DNA of 64,000 nt from Cephalotrichum gorgonifer (Eukaryota; Ascomycota; Sordariomycetes; Microascales; Microascaceae): assembly GCA_900312665.1 (NCBI GenBank), contig ONZQ02000014.1, positions 961,924 through 1,025,923 of the forward strand, written 5' to 3'. How positions within the stretch are numbered: the first letter of the stretch is position 1; each line of letters starts with the position of its first letter. This document shows, in pieces, positions 1 through 10,265 of this stretch. The notes under the pieces are model-generated. The model searched no databases. It saw only the letters and a program-made list of their open reading frames with translations, and was not told the DNA's origin. The position numbers and the translations under genes were made by a program.

Positions 1-316
1 CAAGATAACCATGTATTAGCTCGTCATTCGGGCGTGAGGTTTGGTCCAAGGTGTGGGGTAATTACGGAGGAGAAATGCGGAGTGGGGCTGTGCCCAGGAG
101 CCAAGTTCTGTGTCCCGTGCCCAATGTCCCAGTCCATGTGGCTAATCCTTGCTTAGCGGCGGAAAGAGCAAACGGAGGGCCTGTCCCGTCGTTTGAAGAG
201 ATCCACATCTTCTTTTCCCGATCCATGGTCCCGACTACCCGGATCCCAATATCTTCAACCTCCCCACAAGCCAAAAACGACGGGGTGATCTAGGGCTGGG
301 CTTCCCTCTGCAAAAA
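1..316. other. 5' edge, no gene recognised
   Basis: No coding frame with recognisable content is seen. The stretch presumably holds the promoter and leader of the ankyrin gene whose ATG is at 317, which sits in a good context (six A residues just before it). Short frames on both strands look like chance. Confidence 0.5.
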
Positions 317-2703
317 ATGGTCGCGCTCGATCCATGGAACGTCGCTGGGGTGGTTGTGGCGACGTCGAAACTGGCTTGGGAAGTAGGCCGCTTCTGGAAG
401 GACGTTCCCAGTGCTCCACAGAAAGCAAGTAAGTGGTGCCTTTCCGAACGTTGGCCTCCATAGCATTACCCACCATGGCAGACGCCCGTGCCTGTAAATG
501 GAAGGAAGGGAGGCATCTACATCTCCACATACACTAACGCGACGGTCATTTGTTAGAGGAACTGCGAGAGACGATCGAAATACTGCACCAATCCGCCCAG
601 AGTATCCGAGATGGCTTCGTCGCCCCCCTGGGCCCCGACGCCATCGAGGGCGAGGAGCAGAACCGCAAGTTGATCAACGACCTCAACAACAAGTGCGTGA
701 TAAACTTATACAAGCTCATGGACATCCTTCCCAAGCTACCGGCCGATCCAGGGATGTTCACTGCTGTGAGGACACATTTCGTCGCGAAGCTGGAGGAGGA
801 CAATGTGCGCGATATGATCACCGAAATTAGCACTTGCAATACTGTAAGTGCTCCCTGACGGGATCCACGGTAGTAAAACGATAGAGACGAGTTTGTCACT
901 GACATATTCGGACTATGTATAGGCTCTTCAAGTCCAGCTCCAGCTCCTGATGTAGTACGCCGCAGTTCTCCCCCAGGACGAGCAGTAGGACTAGCAAGAT
1001 TCTAACTTCTCCGCAGCTTTAAAATGGAGCGAGGCAGACAACCAGAGCGTACAACCATTCAAGGGAAATGGAACCAGGTTCTCGGGGAGGCAGACGACAT
1101 CCTCTCCCACCGCCCATCCCGATCTGGGGAGGCCCTCAACTGGGACGACTGCCTTGGCAATTTCGTCACGTCCATAAGGGCTATCACGGAGCCAGGTTCA
1201 TTGTCCGAGGGGCGATCACCGGTACTGTGCTCCACGCCTGGACCCCTGAGGAGGGACAGCCACGTTTCCCAGTTCGGCTCCATTGCCCCCACCCTCGTAA
1301 ATAGAAGGGATAGCGACAGCGCCCTCGGGATCGTCGATGACCCGGAAGATGCCAGGCGGGCCTCCCACGCCATCCCAAACGTCCTGGGCGGTGCCCTCCT
1401 AAACCTAACTCTAGACAAGCTCGATAAGTGTATGTACGAACGCAACTACTACGACGCTGAAATCCTCCAAAGGCGCGTCATTGAGTACCGGGCGCGTTTT
1501 CCCCACGACACCCCCGTTCCCATCGAAGTCATGTGGCGAGATGAGATAAAACTGGCGGAGATCTACCGCTGCATGGGATCATTTGATCGTGCAGAGGGCC
1601 ACCTCCGGCGTGTCGTCGGCCAGCTGAGTGCGGAAAATCTGGATAAGCCGGGGTTGAAGGACTCCATGCTAGCCAAGCTCTACCACGACCTCGGGCGTAT
1701 CTGCGTGGATGCGGGAAAGTCCAGCGCCGGGTGCGAGTATCTCTCGGAAGCGTTCGAACTCCTTGTGAAATCGTCGGCCGCGGAAGCCACGCCGCTACCC
1801 CTGCTGAGGAGTGTCGGGACGATGCTCTACGGTATCTACTTCGACACTGGGATGACCGAGGCGGCGCAGGTTCTCGACGCTCACGCTGAGGAACTGTGTG
1901 GTCTGTCCCTGAAGACGCTCGCCTGGTGCCAGAAGCAGGGGTTCGATACCGAGCATGATACCTTCCGCTTCGACGAATGCGACACGAGAGTTGATTCCCC
2001 CGTCAAGGGAATGACGCCTCTTCACGTTGCTGTCAAGGAACATAAGGATGAGATCTTGGGACACATGTTGACGAGTGGCCGCCTCAACCTCGAAGTAACC
2101 GAAGATCGAGATGGAGCCACGCCCTTCCTACTCGCCTGCTTCGGACAGGACACCGTCATTGTCAAGCTCCTCCTGCAACATGGCGCCATAGCAACCGCCA
2201 CGGACAATCTCCAGCGTAACGGCTTGCACCTCTGCCAGAGCAGCACGGGAGGAACTGGCGTAGCCCGCCTTCTCATCGAGGGACACCCAGCCATCAAAAT
2301 CAACGCACAGGACATCTACCGGAACACAGCACTCCACCTCGCCGCCTCGGCCGGGAACTCCAAGATGGTCCTGCTCCTACTCAATCACAGGGCAGACCCT
2401 AATATCTGCGATCCGAGGGAGCTCAGGGCAGATCCCAACATCTGCGGACAAGGAGGATACTCTCCGCTCATGGGCGCCGTGCAGGCGAGGTCTAAGAGCC
2501 GAGATGCGAAGTTGGAGATATTAAAAGCGCTGTTGGATGCTGGAGCTGATGTGTCGCAGAAGTATTGGGATGGTCAAACGGCGGCAGATCTGGCTAATGA
2601 CGGGGAGGTGAGGAAGATGTTACAGGGGTGGGCGAAGAGGGAGCCACGCCCGAAGCTGGCCAAGAGATTTACTCTTCCGTGGAAGAAGCTTGAAGCGGAG
2701 TAG
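317..2703 (+). CDS. Ankyrin-repeat protein with fungal N-terminal helical domain
   Basis: Four exons are inferred: 317-428, 557-843, 923-951 and 1017-2703 (704 aa). Donors are GTAAGT, GTAAGT and GTAGTA, acceptors TTAG, ATAG and GCAG, and the frame runs through every junction. The N-terminus (MVALDPWNVAGVVVATSKLA...) followed by a helical stretch with the hydrophobic run ALQVQLQLL resembles the N-terminal domain that fungi place before NACHT, ankyrin or TPR regions in STAND-like and heterokaryon-incompatibility-type proteins. A TPR-like region lies near residues 275-415 (pairs such as YYDAEILQRRVIEY and SFDRAEGHLRRVV), and about five ankyrin repeats follow (motifs GMTPLHVAVKEH, NTALHLAASAG). 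No NACHT P-loop is seen. A 36-base step duplication lies inside the ankyrin region. The role is probably protein-protein recognition; the partner is unknown. The family call is firm and the first two introns are good. The 29-base exon 3 is the least certain part. Confidence 0.8.
2388..2446 (+). repeat. 36-base-step internal duplication in the ankyrin gene
   Basis: Two 23-base copies (2388-2410 and 2424-2446), starting CAGGGCAGA and ending ATCTGCG, lie 36 bases apart with two mismatches. They encode the repeated peptide RADPNIC. The step is exactly 12 codons, so the frame is kept. It inserts an extra loop into one ankyrin repeat. Confidence 0.8.
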
Positions 2704-3369
2704 GAGGAGGTTTATACTCCTGTGGAGGAGTTGATGTATGATACCCTGACGCGTTTATGACTTCGTTCTTGATCTGAGCTACGGAGATATGGAGATGAAT
2801 TTGACGACACATTTTGTAGAGAATTGACCACCGTACCAAAAGTGAGAAAAACACCACTCTCCTTTCTGGTACACAGGAGGACCCCCTATTAACCCATTCC
2901 AACATATGCATCTTGTACAACGCAACTTGGTAAATTCAACATCTTTATTCCATTACCCGTCAAATATCTTGTTTGTCAAGACTTTTACAGCTAGAACACT
3001 TCTACCCAGGCATAGATTGGTCTCATCTCGCCCCCTTTGTTGTCGGCCAGGTTTGGATCGCTTTTAATATCAAAGGATGTTGACCGCCTGAAGTTGAATG
3101 CAAGTTACTCAATCTACAGAGTATTACCCGTGCGGAGCGGGCAAGATCTTTGTATGCACGCACGGGCCACTACATCGGCAGGCAGCAGCTTCAAATTAGG
3201 CTTAAGAAGGCAACCTACACACACACACACACACTGATGAATAGTTTTACTTCACTCAACTTGCTTTTGTTCGGCGGCTAGATCTTGAGAATTAGAGCCA
3301 TACTATAATTATCGCACCCCCTCTCCCTTCATACACCACCAAAGCCTTGGGGACAGCCCTACTTTCAGA
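2704..3369. other. Intergenic, contains an (AC)9 microsatellite
   Basis: This is the 3' flank of the first ankyrin gene and the promoter of the second. An (AC)9 tract is at 3217-3234. The last ~70 bases before the next ATG are pyrimidine-rich (CCCCCTCTCCC), as in many fungal leaders. No gene is recognised. Confidence 0.6.
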
Positions 3370-5211
3370 ATGCTCGACAGTCTCGCCAACGAATTGCTCT
3401 ATCTTGTGGTTGAGCGCCTCGAATCCACCAAGGACATCAACGCCGTCGCTCGATGCAATCGTCACCTCTATTCTCTTTTTAACCCCTATTTATACCAGTT
3501 CAGTGCACGGCAGCCCCATGCCCCAGCCTTGATGTGGGCGGCATCTCGTGGCCGCGAGAGCACGGCCCGAATGGCACTCGACGCCTGGGGCAATGGCTCG
3601 ACCCCAGTCCCCGCTGCTGATTCGGCCGTACCCATTGCTGCAGGGAGCGGTGATGAAAGGATGCTCAAGCTACTGCTGGACTGGGGCAGGATCCGTGTGG
3701 ATTGGAGTGTATGGGACCTGAACGTGTCGCTTGCTAATGCTGCCGCGAAAGGTCAGGAAGCCATCTTGAAGCTGCTATTGGAGTCACGCGGCGTGGCCCC
3801 GCTGGATATAGATGGCCAGCGTAATGACATGGATCTATCCCAGGCTTCTAGTGACGCCTTGCTGTCCGCTGCAGTTAGTGGACAAGAAGGGGCACTCAAG
3901 CTTCTGTTCAACTGGGGCACTATGGTTAATATGACTTGGCCAAGGTGGGATGTGACGAAAGCACTGTCGGGAGCTGCTAAGAATGGCTCTGAGCGTATTG
4001 TCAAGCTGGTGCTCGGGCTGGGTGATCTAGGCCGAATCGAGATAAATGGCTGGCGTAATGCCCAGGTCGATACTTCGGCTGCCAGCGAGGCTCTGGTGAC
4101 TGCTGCAGAGCACGGAAATGAAGGGGTGGTCAAGTTACTGTTAGAATGCAGCAAGACTAGTGATGATTGGGGAGTCTTAGAGGAGGGGAAAGCACTCTTG
4201 AGAGCTGCCAAGGGAGGCCATGAAGCTGCTGTTAAGGTGCTGCTGGAGTCGCCTACTGTCGATGTCAACTTTCCAGGTTCTCGTCACCACTGGACGCCTC
4301 TCACCCTGTCGGTCATGTACGGTTTTGAACATGTTGCCCGGCTGCTGCTACAGTCGAGCAGGATCGATGCAGACTGCAGGGATATCAAGGGCCTGACACC
4401 CCTCGCATGGGCAGCACGCTCTGGAGCTGAGAGCCTTGCCAAACTATTATTGGATTCGCACAATGTCGATGCCGACAGCAAGTGTCAGGAGGGACGAACG
4501 CCCTTGGCATATGCTGCTGTTTCAGGCCATGATGGAGTTTTTAAGTTGCTGCTAGACTCAGGCAGAGTTGAAGTGGACTCGAGGGACAGTCTTGGTAGCT
4601 CCCCACTCGCGCATGCTGCCAGGTACGGGCGTGATACCATTGTCAAGTATCTACTCGACTCAGGAAAAGTGGACATAAACGCAGCGGATTTCAACGGTCT
4701 CACCCCTTTCTGGTGGGCGGTTCAATGCAATCGCCGCGCCGTTGTCCGTCTCCTCCTAGAGTCTGGAACTGTAGGTTTCACTGCAGAAGACTCAGAGAGT
4801 GGCGGTACACCATTCATCTCGGCTGCCTCGAATGGGCATACCGATGTCGTCAATCTACTCATTGAGTCGGGAAAGATCGACATCGATGCAGCGGATGCAA
4901 AGAAGCGAACGGCTCTCTCGCACGCGTCTGAGAGGGGACATTCTGCAGTGGTCAATCTGTTACTACAGTCTTGCAAGGTCGATATAAATTCAAGAGACCT
5001 GGATGGCCGGACACCCCTCTCATATGCAGCGGGAAGGGGTCTTTGGAGCATCGCCCAGCTGCTGTTGGAATCGGGCAAAGCAGATGTTAACCTGGTGGAC
5101 GAAAAAGGTCTGACTCCTCGCATGCGGGCTGCCAATATGGGCTACAATGAAACCGTCAATCTACTGTTGGAGGCGGAGAGGACTCTGGAGGTGCGTGTTT
5201 TGGGTACATAG
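3370..5211 (+). CDS. F-box-like ankyrin-repeat protein
   Basis: A single uninterrupted exon of 613 aa. The first ~45 residues (LANELLYLVVERLES..DINAVARCNRHLYSLFNPYLY) match an F-box-like motif, which in this class recruits the Skp1/cullin ubiquitin ligase. The rest is about 15 ankyrin repeats of the form G.TPLAYAA..GH..VVKLLLDSGKVD. Repeats from residue ~310 on are regular; earlier ones have inserts of 5-10 residues. The likely role is a substrate adaptor that binds its target through the ankyrin solenoid. An earlier ATG at 3347 is in another frame and is ignored. Lower GC than the neighbouring metabolic genes fits the fast-evolving ankyrin class. The F-box call is by pattern only; the ankyrin call is certain. 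Confidence 0.85.
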   Translation: MLDSLANELLYLVVERLESTKDINAVARCNRHLYSLFNPYLYQFSARQPHAPALMWAASRGRESTARMALDAWGNGSTPVPAADSAVPIAAGSGDERMLKLLLDWGRIRVDWSVWDLNVSLANAAAKGQEAILKLLLESRGVAPLDIDGQRNDMDLSQASSDALLSAAVSGQEGALKLLFNWGTMVNMTWPRWDVTKALSGAAKNGSERIVKLVLGLGDLGRIEINGWRNAQVDTSAASEALVTAAEHGNEGVVKLLLECSKTSDDWGVLEEGKALLRAAKGGHEAAVKVLLESPTVDVNFPGSRHHWTPLTLSVMYGFEHVARLLLQSSRIDADCRDIKGLTPLAWAARSGAESLAKLLLDSHNVDADSKCQEGRTPLAYAAVSGHDGVFKLLLDSGRVEVDSRDSLGSSPLAHAARYGRDTIVKYLLDSGKVDINAADFNGLTPFWWAVQCNRRAVVRLLLESGTVGFTAEDSESGGTPFISAASNGHTDVVNLLIESGKIDIDAADAKKRTALSHASERGHSAVVNLLLQSCKVDINSRDLDGRTPLSYAAGRGLWSIAQLLLESGKADVNLVDEKGLTPRMRAANMGYNETVNLLLEAERTLEVRVLGT

Positions 5212-5588
5212 AATGCGGAGCCATGCTTTCTCCCGGGAGGTCGGGAAATTGACAGGGACAATTGAAAGTGTGCAATGGTGGAGGGTAGGATCCGGTACTG
5301 CCATGGCGTCGACCTGTAAGAGAGTGAAACAAGGGGTGGAAGTAAAGAAATATTAACATGTGCTATGCAAAGTGCCACTCCAAGCGAAAATTGGGAGCGA
5401 CGTGGAAACGTTGTGTACCATCGTCCATCTCTAATCTATGTACATTTTAAGAGCCCAACCGAGATCTATTGCTCTCCCCAACCGCAGCGATCACGCCCGG
5501 AGTTTCTGAGACCTGTATCTAGTGCGTGCTACTGGCCACGACAATCGCCCTACGCCGAAGCATCCCAAATCAAGCGTCCATTGCTCAC
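5212..5588. other. Intergenic between convergent genes
   Basis: This separates the 3' ends of the ankyrin gene (+) and the HTH gene (-). I looked here for the DDE catalytic part of a transposase in all minus-strand frames and saw none. No gene is seen. Confidence 0.6.
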
Positions 5589-6149
5589 TTATCCGCCGCC
5601 CCGTCCGCGCCCCCGGCCACCCCCGGGTCTCTGAAACCCACCGGACTGTAACGCCGTCGATAGTGCCGGGATGGTGTAGTGGCGAAGGTCAGGAGGCACG
5701 AACGTCTGCAAGCTCCGCCACGGAACGTGGTGGATACCGGAATTCGCCGCGTACCACTCGGTCAACCTCTCCCTATCCTCGGGTTCGACGGTGGCATTGC
5801 CTCGCCGGGTCCCTGGCGCTGGTGGTATCGGATTCGTACACGCGTGCTGAATCTGCCGGTACGTGAATCCCGTCTTGCTGGAGATTGCAGCGTAAGTCCA
5901 CCCGGCGTCGTCGCGCAGTGTCCGCACCCGGAGTCGCTGGTCGCGATCAAGGTTACCGACGCGCTTTTTTGGGGTCGGCAGGGCTCGGGGCTCCGGCTGT
6001 GGGGCATCAGGTAATACTTGTGGGCCGGGGGGTTGAGTAGGCGATCGGGCGCGCGTGCTCGTGCTCGTAGCTGTAGGTGAGTGTGCCTCCTCGGGAATAG
6101 CTGGTGAGATAGGGTCTTCCATGTCAACCGTGGTATCCGTTGTCTCCAT
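5589..6149 (-). CDS. Solo helix-turn-helix protein of Tc1/mariner transposase type
   Basis: 186 aa, single exon. After a Pro/Thr-rich leader (residues 1-60) comes LDRDQRLRVRTLRDDAGWTY, then AAISSKTGFTYRQIQHAC. This is the paired HTH typical of the DNA-binding end of fungal Tc1/mariner transposases. It is followed by a second HTH-like block (VEPEDRERLTEWYAANSG). The frame ends in GGGRGRGRGGG and a stop. The DDE catalytic domain is absent, and the next gene ends only 378 bases away. It may be a truncated transposon remnant, or a host protein derived from one, because the frame is intact and GC-rich with no decay. No terminal inverted repeats were recognised. Confidence 0.6.
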   Translation of the reverse strand: METTDTTVDMEDPISPAIPEEAHSPTATSTSTRARSPTQPPGPQVLPDAPQPEPRALPTPKKRVGNLDRDQRLRVRTLRDDAGWTYAAISSKTGFTYRQIQHACTNPIPPAPGTRRGNATVEPEDRERLTEWYAANSGIHHVPWRSLQTFVPPDLRHYTIPALSTALQSGGFQRPGGGRGRGRGGG

Positions 6150-6667
6150 GTTGGGTATGTGATAGCAGTATAGCGCGTAGATTTAGTGACTACGAATTAA
6201 ATGAGGAGCAGAAAATAAGACCTAAGAGCAAATATAAGCCGATTTTTAGGTGTGATACTTGGGATGGGCTCTACTAGACCGTCCGTCCTCGAGACCATGG
6301 AGTGCTAATAGTGGGGAACTGTGGACCGCCTCATGTCGCACTGGAAGATCTCAGCACGTGACATATCCTGTTGTTTGTGGACCACGTGAGTATGCTGACT
6401 CGATGTTTTCTTAACAGCCCTTCTAGCAACGCAACAGGACATGATGCATAGTGGTCTGCAATGTATTTGGAATATATCCCGCCCATTTAGTATTAGACAA
6501 AGACCCATGCTGAAAATTCATCTCCAGGTGAATTACGAGCTTGTTAAATCGAATCTCTATGTGCTTTGCTGCCCGGGAACTCGGGGGACCTTTGGCTGAT
6601 TTCTTCCCTTGCTACACCCCAAGCTCAAAGTATTCGCAGCGCGGGTACCGATAGTCTGACAAGTCAG
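6150..6667. other. Intergenic, promoter of the HTH gene
   Basis: Upstream region of the minus-strand HTH gene and 3' flank of the Cys-rich gene. It contains two CACGTG sites listed separately. No coding content is recognised. Confidence 0.5.
6355..6388. promoter_or_regulatory. Pair of CACGTG E-boxes
   Basis: Two perfect CACGTG hexamers at 6355-6360 and 6383-6388, both extended as CACGTGA, lie 28 bases apart and 206-239 bases upstream of the HTH gene start. CACGTG is the core bound by bHLH regulators in fungi. Function here is inferred only from spacing and position. Confidence 0.35.
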
Positions 6668-8154
6668 TTAACATGTCTTAGATGAACTAATAAATGAGTA
6701 GTGACACGTACTATCATATGGCGGAACCCAGAAATCAGTCGAGTTGACATAACACCAGTCCGTCGTGTACTACACGGAACAGGTTAGCCAAAGACCACCC
6801 ACGATATACATTGGAACTATCTTACCATCCACTGTGTGCTACTATTGGCGTCCCTAGTGACACACTGACTGACGACCGTCTGGTTAAACTCGTAGACAGT
6901 TTCCAGGTGGCATGTTTCGTTCGTAACAGAGCTGGGACAGGTATAGCACCCGGCGTATTCCTCACCAATTTGCTCAGGCTGGAGCCATCGACGTGCTAAT
7001 CCCTCATCATCGTCCTCGTCCTCGTCTTCGTCGTCTTCGTCATTCCAGATGTCCGTGGGTTTCGCGCCTCCCGTGTCAAGCGGCAGGTCCGACTCGTTCA
7101 AACGGTAGCCAAAATCGGGGCCGCACCACTGCAAGTTGTCTCGATCTATATAGGATAATGAGCGTCCTGAGCGGTGAAGGCCCCATTCGCATTCGCAGAA
7201 ATCTTACCAGGGGTGTTCCATAGACCCGAACCGCTGACCCAGCAGTAGTCCAAAGTCTAAGGAAACCATTAGCTCAGTAAGTTAACCAAGAGGGTCAGCT
7301 ACCTGAAAAAGCATACCTTGTACCAGTAGCTGGCCACGCCGATACGAGTTAGCGATCCCGTTCTCCCCACATTGATCAGGTATTTACCAAGGGGACTTTC
7401 CAACTTACTGATCATTCATGATAGCTTCACCTTCGGCCCAGCAAGTAACAGTTATATCAGCATCGCGGCCGTAGTACTTGATTGACTCCCGGCTGGTCGA
7501 GTACCCCCACTTGCACTCCGAGAGATACCTGACTATGGCAGGTTCATGAGTGACTACGAGGGGAGTATCCCCACAAAATTCCAGTTCTGCCACGTCTGCC
7601 GATACAGGTAAGAGGATAAAGGTCGTTAGCTGCAGCAATACTCAAGGGACGACGAACCTTTCTAACTCACAGTCACCTTCATATTCTACAAGGTCATATT
7701 CCGGAACGAAACACCCCTCCGCAGTCTTCACTAATGGTCACAAAGTATTAGCTGTGTATCGAAACTTGTTTTCTGGGGTTAGCACTACTCACGCCAGACT
7801 TTAGTGTCACCGACAAGATCTCCACTGTAGTCTCATATTAGCTTCACCCCTTTAGCGCGCGAAGGTTGGCATGGGAACATACCTCGCCCAACAGGTCAGC
7901 TGGTAGGTATCAGCGCCCATCGTGATCGTGTGAGTACAAATATTGTAAGGGCATGTTCTGCAAAACGAGGTATGTTCGACGGTTCCGTTGACTGCTCTGA
8001 TGGTGCCGGTGATCGCTAGACCAGCAGCGTCTTCGAGTCCTGAGTCGTCCCTCACGAACTGGGCGTACGACGGCAACGCCGCCAAAGCAGTGAGCAGGAA
8101 AATCATCGTGATAGCACTCCACAATCTAGGCTGCGTCGTTAAGAGCTGATGCAT
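6668..8154 (-). CDS. Secreted cysteine-rich protein of three repeated W-x-KT..CYV modules
   Basis: Eight exons are inferred on the minus strand: 8154-7883, 7824-7793, 7730-7671, 7595-7409, 7329-7317, 7256-7208, 7145-6826 and 6769-6668 (344 aa). Every junction is GT-AG and keeps frame; exon 5 is only 13 bases. After an N-terminal hydrophobic segment (ITMIFLLTALAALPSYA) come three modules. Each has a Cys-rich half (CPYNICTHTI..TCWA, ECKWGYSTS..TCWAEG, CYTCPSSVTNETC) and a closing half with a shared pattern: KVWLKTAEGCFV, YWYKTLDYCWV and QWMYTTDWCYV. An acidic run of about 15 residues separates modules 2 and 3. The closing halves look like the end of a small SH3-like barrel, but I do not recognise a named family. 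The protein is probably extracellular and disulfide-bonded, and an effector or wall-associated role is possible. The repeated-module match across exons is what validates the splicing. Confidence 0.7.
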
Positions 8155-8740
8155 ATGGGACTTGGTGTATAAAGCTGTGTTGATATCCCGTGGTTTTTTG
8201 TCCTAAGGTCACTTATGAGAACTCTGGAAACAGCGCCGATGAATCGATGATTTATGATCTACGGCCTTTATTAAATTGCGGGGCGGCATCGCCATACTGG
8301 TTAGCAGGCCGGTAAGCAATATATGCAGTGGCCGTGGAACCTCGTATTGCTATCCCCTCTCCCGCATTAACGCTTGCCACGACGCTGTGTAGCGATATAT
8401 TTTCATGCCAATTTCAAGTCTTACGGTGCAGTCTCATACAAGCATTTGTCGAATTATCCGGCGAGCTTACCCGGCCAGTTGCAGGCGCCGGGCGTGGTAA
8501 GCCGACCTACCCCCCTAATCCAATGACCTGAGGGGCGGCGAGGTAGGGAACTAAAATTGCCCCCGATACATCACACGATGGTAAATTGGGCCTTTGAAAG
8601 TAAGGGAATAAATCTTGGGATAATCTAAAAGTTGTAATGTTAGAATGCGTGATGACGTGTGGCCGGCTCTGGAAATATAGACATCATGAACTGGTGTCTC
8701 ATGTTGACCTTCAATGGTGACAGCCTGCAGGCCTCCTCTC
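8155..8740. other. Intergenic, promoter of the Cys-rich gene
   Basis: The upstream region of the Cys-rich gene and 3' flank of the nitronate monooxygenase gene. No coding content or clear motif is seen. Confidence 0.5.
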
Positions 8741-9823
8741 CTAGAACGAAGTCGAAAGCGCCTCAGTAATGCTCTTCGCTTCCTCTCTCACGCTCTTGAC
8801 AATCACTTTTCCATCCTCAACCTCGTGGACCAATCCAACGACAGCCCCGGCATACGTCGCCAGCCGGCCCTCCGGTCCCCAACCCGCATCCCCAGTCTTG
8901 CCAGCCTCGTCGTATAATCTCTTAAGCTCGTCAAACGGCACTCCCGCCTGAGAATCGCCCCAGCTGCGGTTCTTGACCATCCGGGGACTAAATTCCTCAG
9001 GCCAGCCCACCGTCCCGCGCAGTCGATTGTACAGCGTGGTGCGTGTCGTCGACTTCGCCCCGTCCGCGACCCGGACGATTTCCCGCTGGTAGCCCTTGCT
9101 AACGCGCGCCTCCGATGCCGCAAGGAATCGGGTGCCCATGGCAACGCCTGATGCTCCGAGGCTGAGGGCGGCGACGACGCCTCGACCGTCGGCGATACCA
9201 CCAGCTGCAATGATTGGAATTCCCGAGCTTCGTAGAGCGTCGGCGGCCTCTGGAAGCAGAGTAATGGTACCAATGCCATCGTGGGCCCTCCCATGTCCTC
9301 CAGCCTCGGTGCCTTGAATCACGACGACGTCTGGCGGCGATGTGCTCCCTGCAGCGGCGGTTGCTTCTCCGATGGTGCCGAACTGGATCCATACTTGGGT
9401 TTTCGGCGAAGCGGCACGGATTCCAAGCGTCCACTGGTCGAGTTCCTCCTGGCCTCCTCTCGGAGCAAAAAGCCACACGGCGCACGGGCGGTACTTTTCT
9501 ACCGTCTCGACGGCGTCGGAGAGGTCGTCGGCCCATAGGAGGAAGCCGAGGCCAACGGGGAGGAGACCTCCAATGCTGATCCCAGACAGGGAATTGTCAT
9601 CCTGCTCTTTGGCACCACGGAGTAGTTGGCTGGCTGTCTCGAGATCCTCCAGTCCGCTGTTCTTCCCAGTGAACGCAATGAAACCTAGACCACCGGCCTG
9701 AGAGACGGCAACGGCGAGAGTAGGGCCCGCAATCCCCCGCATGGGTGCCAGGACGATGAGAGGCGATGCGATCCATGGATACGCCTGGGATAGCTTGTTG
9801 AAGGTAACTGAGAGCGACAACAT
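8741..9823 (-). CDS. Nitronate monooxygenase (2-nitropropane dioxygenase family)
   Basis: 360 aa, one exon. The start is taken at 9823 (MLSLSVTFNKL) rather than the in-frame ATG at 9928, because family homology begins here with the strand PLIVLAPMRGIAGPTLAVAV. This FMN-dependent TIM-barrel family oxidises alkyl nitronates such as propionate 3-nitronate to carbonyl compounds and protects against nitro toxins. Visible features are the first-strand AP.RG motif, the GTEAGGHG loop near residue 190 that holds the active-site His, and the phosphate-binding strands PIIAAGGIADGRG and GASGVAMGTRFL. Length matches the fungal family. It lies just downstream of a GMC oxidoreductase on the same strand, with a 440-base gap, so co-regulation is possible but unproven. 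Confidence 0.9.
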   Translation of the reverse strand: MLSLSVTFNKLSQAYPWIASPLIVLAPMRGIAGPTLAVAVSQAGGLGFIAFTGKNSGLEDLETASQLLRGAKEQDDNSLSGISIGGLLPVGLGFLLWADDLSDAVETVEKYRPCAVWLFAPRGGQEELDQWTLGIRAASPKTQVWIQFGTIGEATAAAGSTSPPDVVVIQGTEAGGHGRAHDGIGTITLLPEAADALRSSGIPIIAAGGIADGRGVVAALSLGASGVAMGTRFLAASEARVSKGYQREIVRVADGAKSTTRTTLYNRLRGTVGWPEEFSPRMVKNRSWGDSQAGVPFDELKRLYDEAGKTGDAGWGPEGRLATYAGAVVGLVHEVEDGKVIVKSVREEAKSITEALSTSF

Positions 9824-10265
9824 GTTGCCTTTTGAGCTTTCTTTCTTCCGTATGACCGACAACCCGGGAAATATGAGTTCGATCAAACTGTGAGAGTGGC
9901 AGGAAGAAGACAACTGAGGACTCCGCACTGAGGTTTGCTGACATATTATGTTGCCCGTCGAATGGTAATCGCGCTAATAACCATAAGCCGGACCCTGATT
10001 GGATTTTAAATCATTGGTGCCGTGCAACCACGAACCTCGTTATTCATAAGATTTCGGAAAAAAAAACTACAATTGCTCAAGAAGACATTCAGTTTTAGGC
10101 AGCATGACTATAAAAGGAGCGAGGTCTGGAGACTACAGCCCGTTTCCCTCGGGGAGTTGAAGTTATGCTTCTCTAACCGGGTCGATCTTGTCATCTAACC
10201 TCTTTAAGTAGCTATGAGTCTAAAACAGTTTGGCCTATCCAGGTTCAGGCCATTGAAGTTCTGTA
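9824..10265. other. Intergenic
   Basis: The leader and promoter of the nitronate monooxygenase gene and the 3' flank of the GMC gene, both on the minus strand. A nine-A run is near 10057-10065. No gene is seen. Confidence 0.5.

Noticed and set aside
9823..9928. Upstream in-frame ATG of the nitronate monooxygenase
   Set aside because: The extra 35 residues are not like the family, whose homology starts just after the ATG at 9823.
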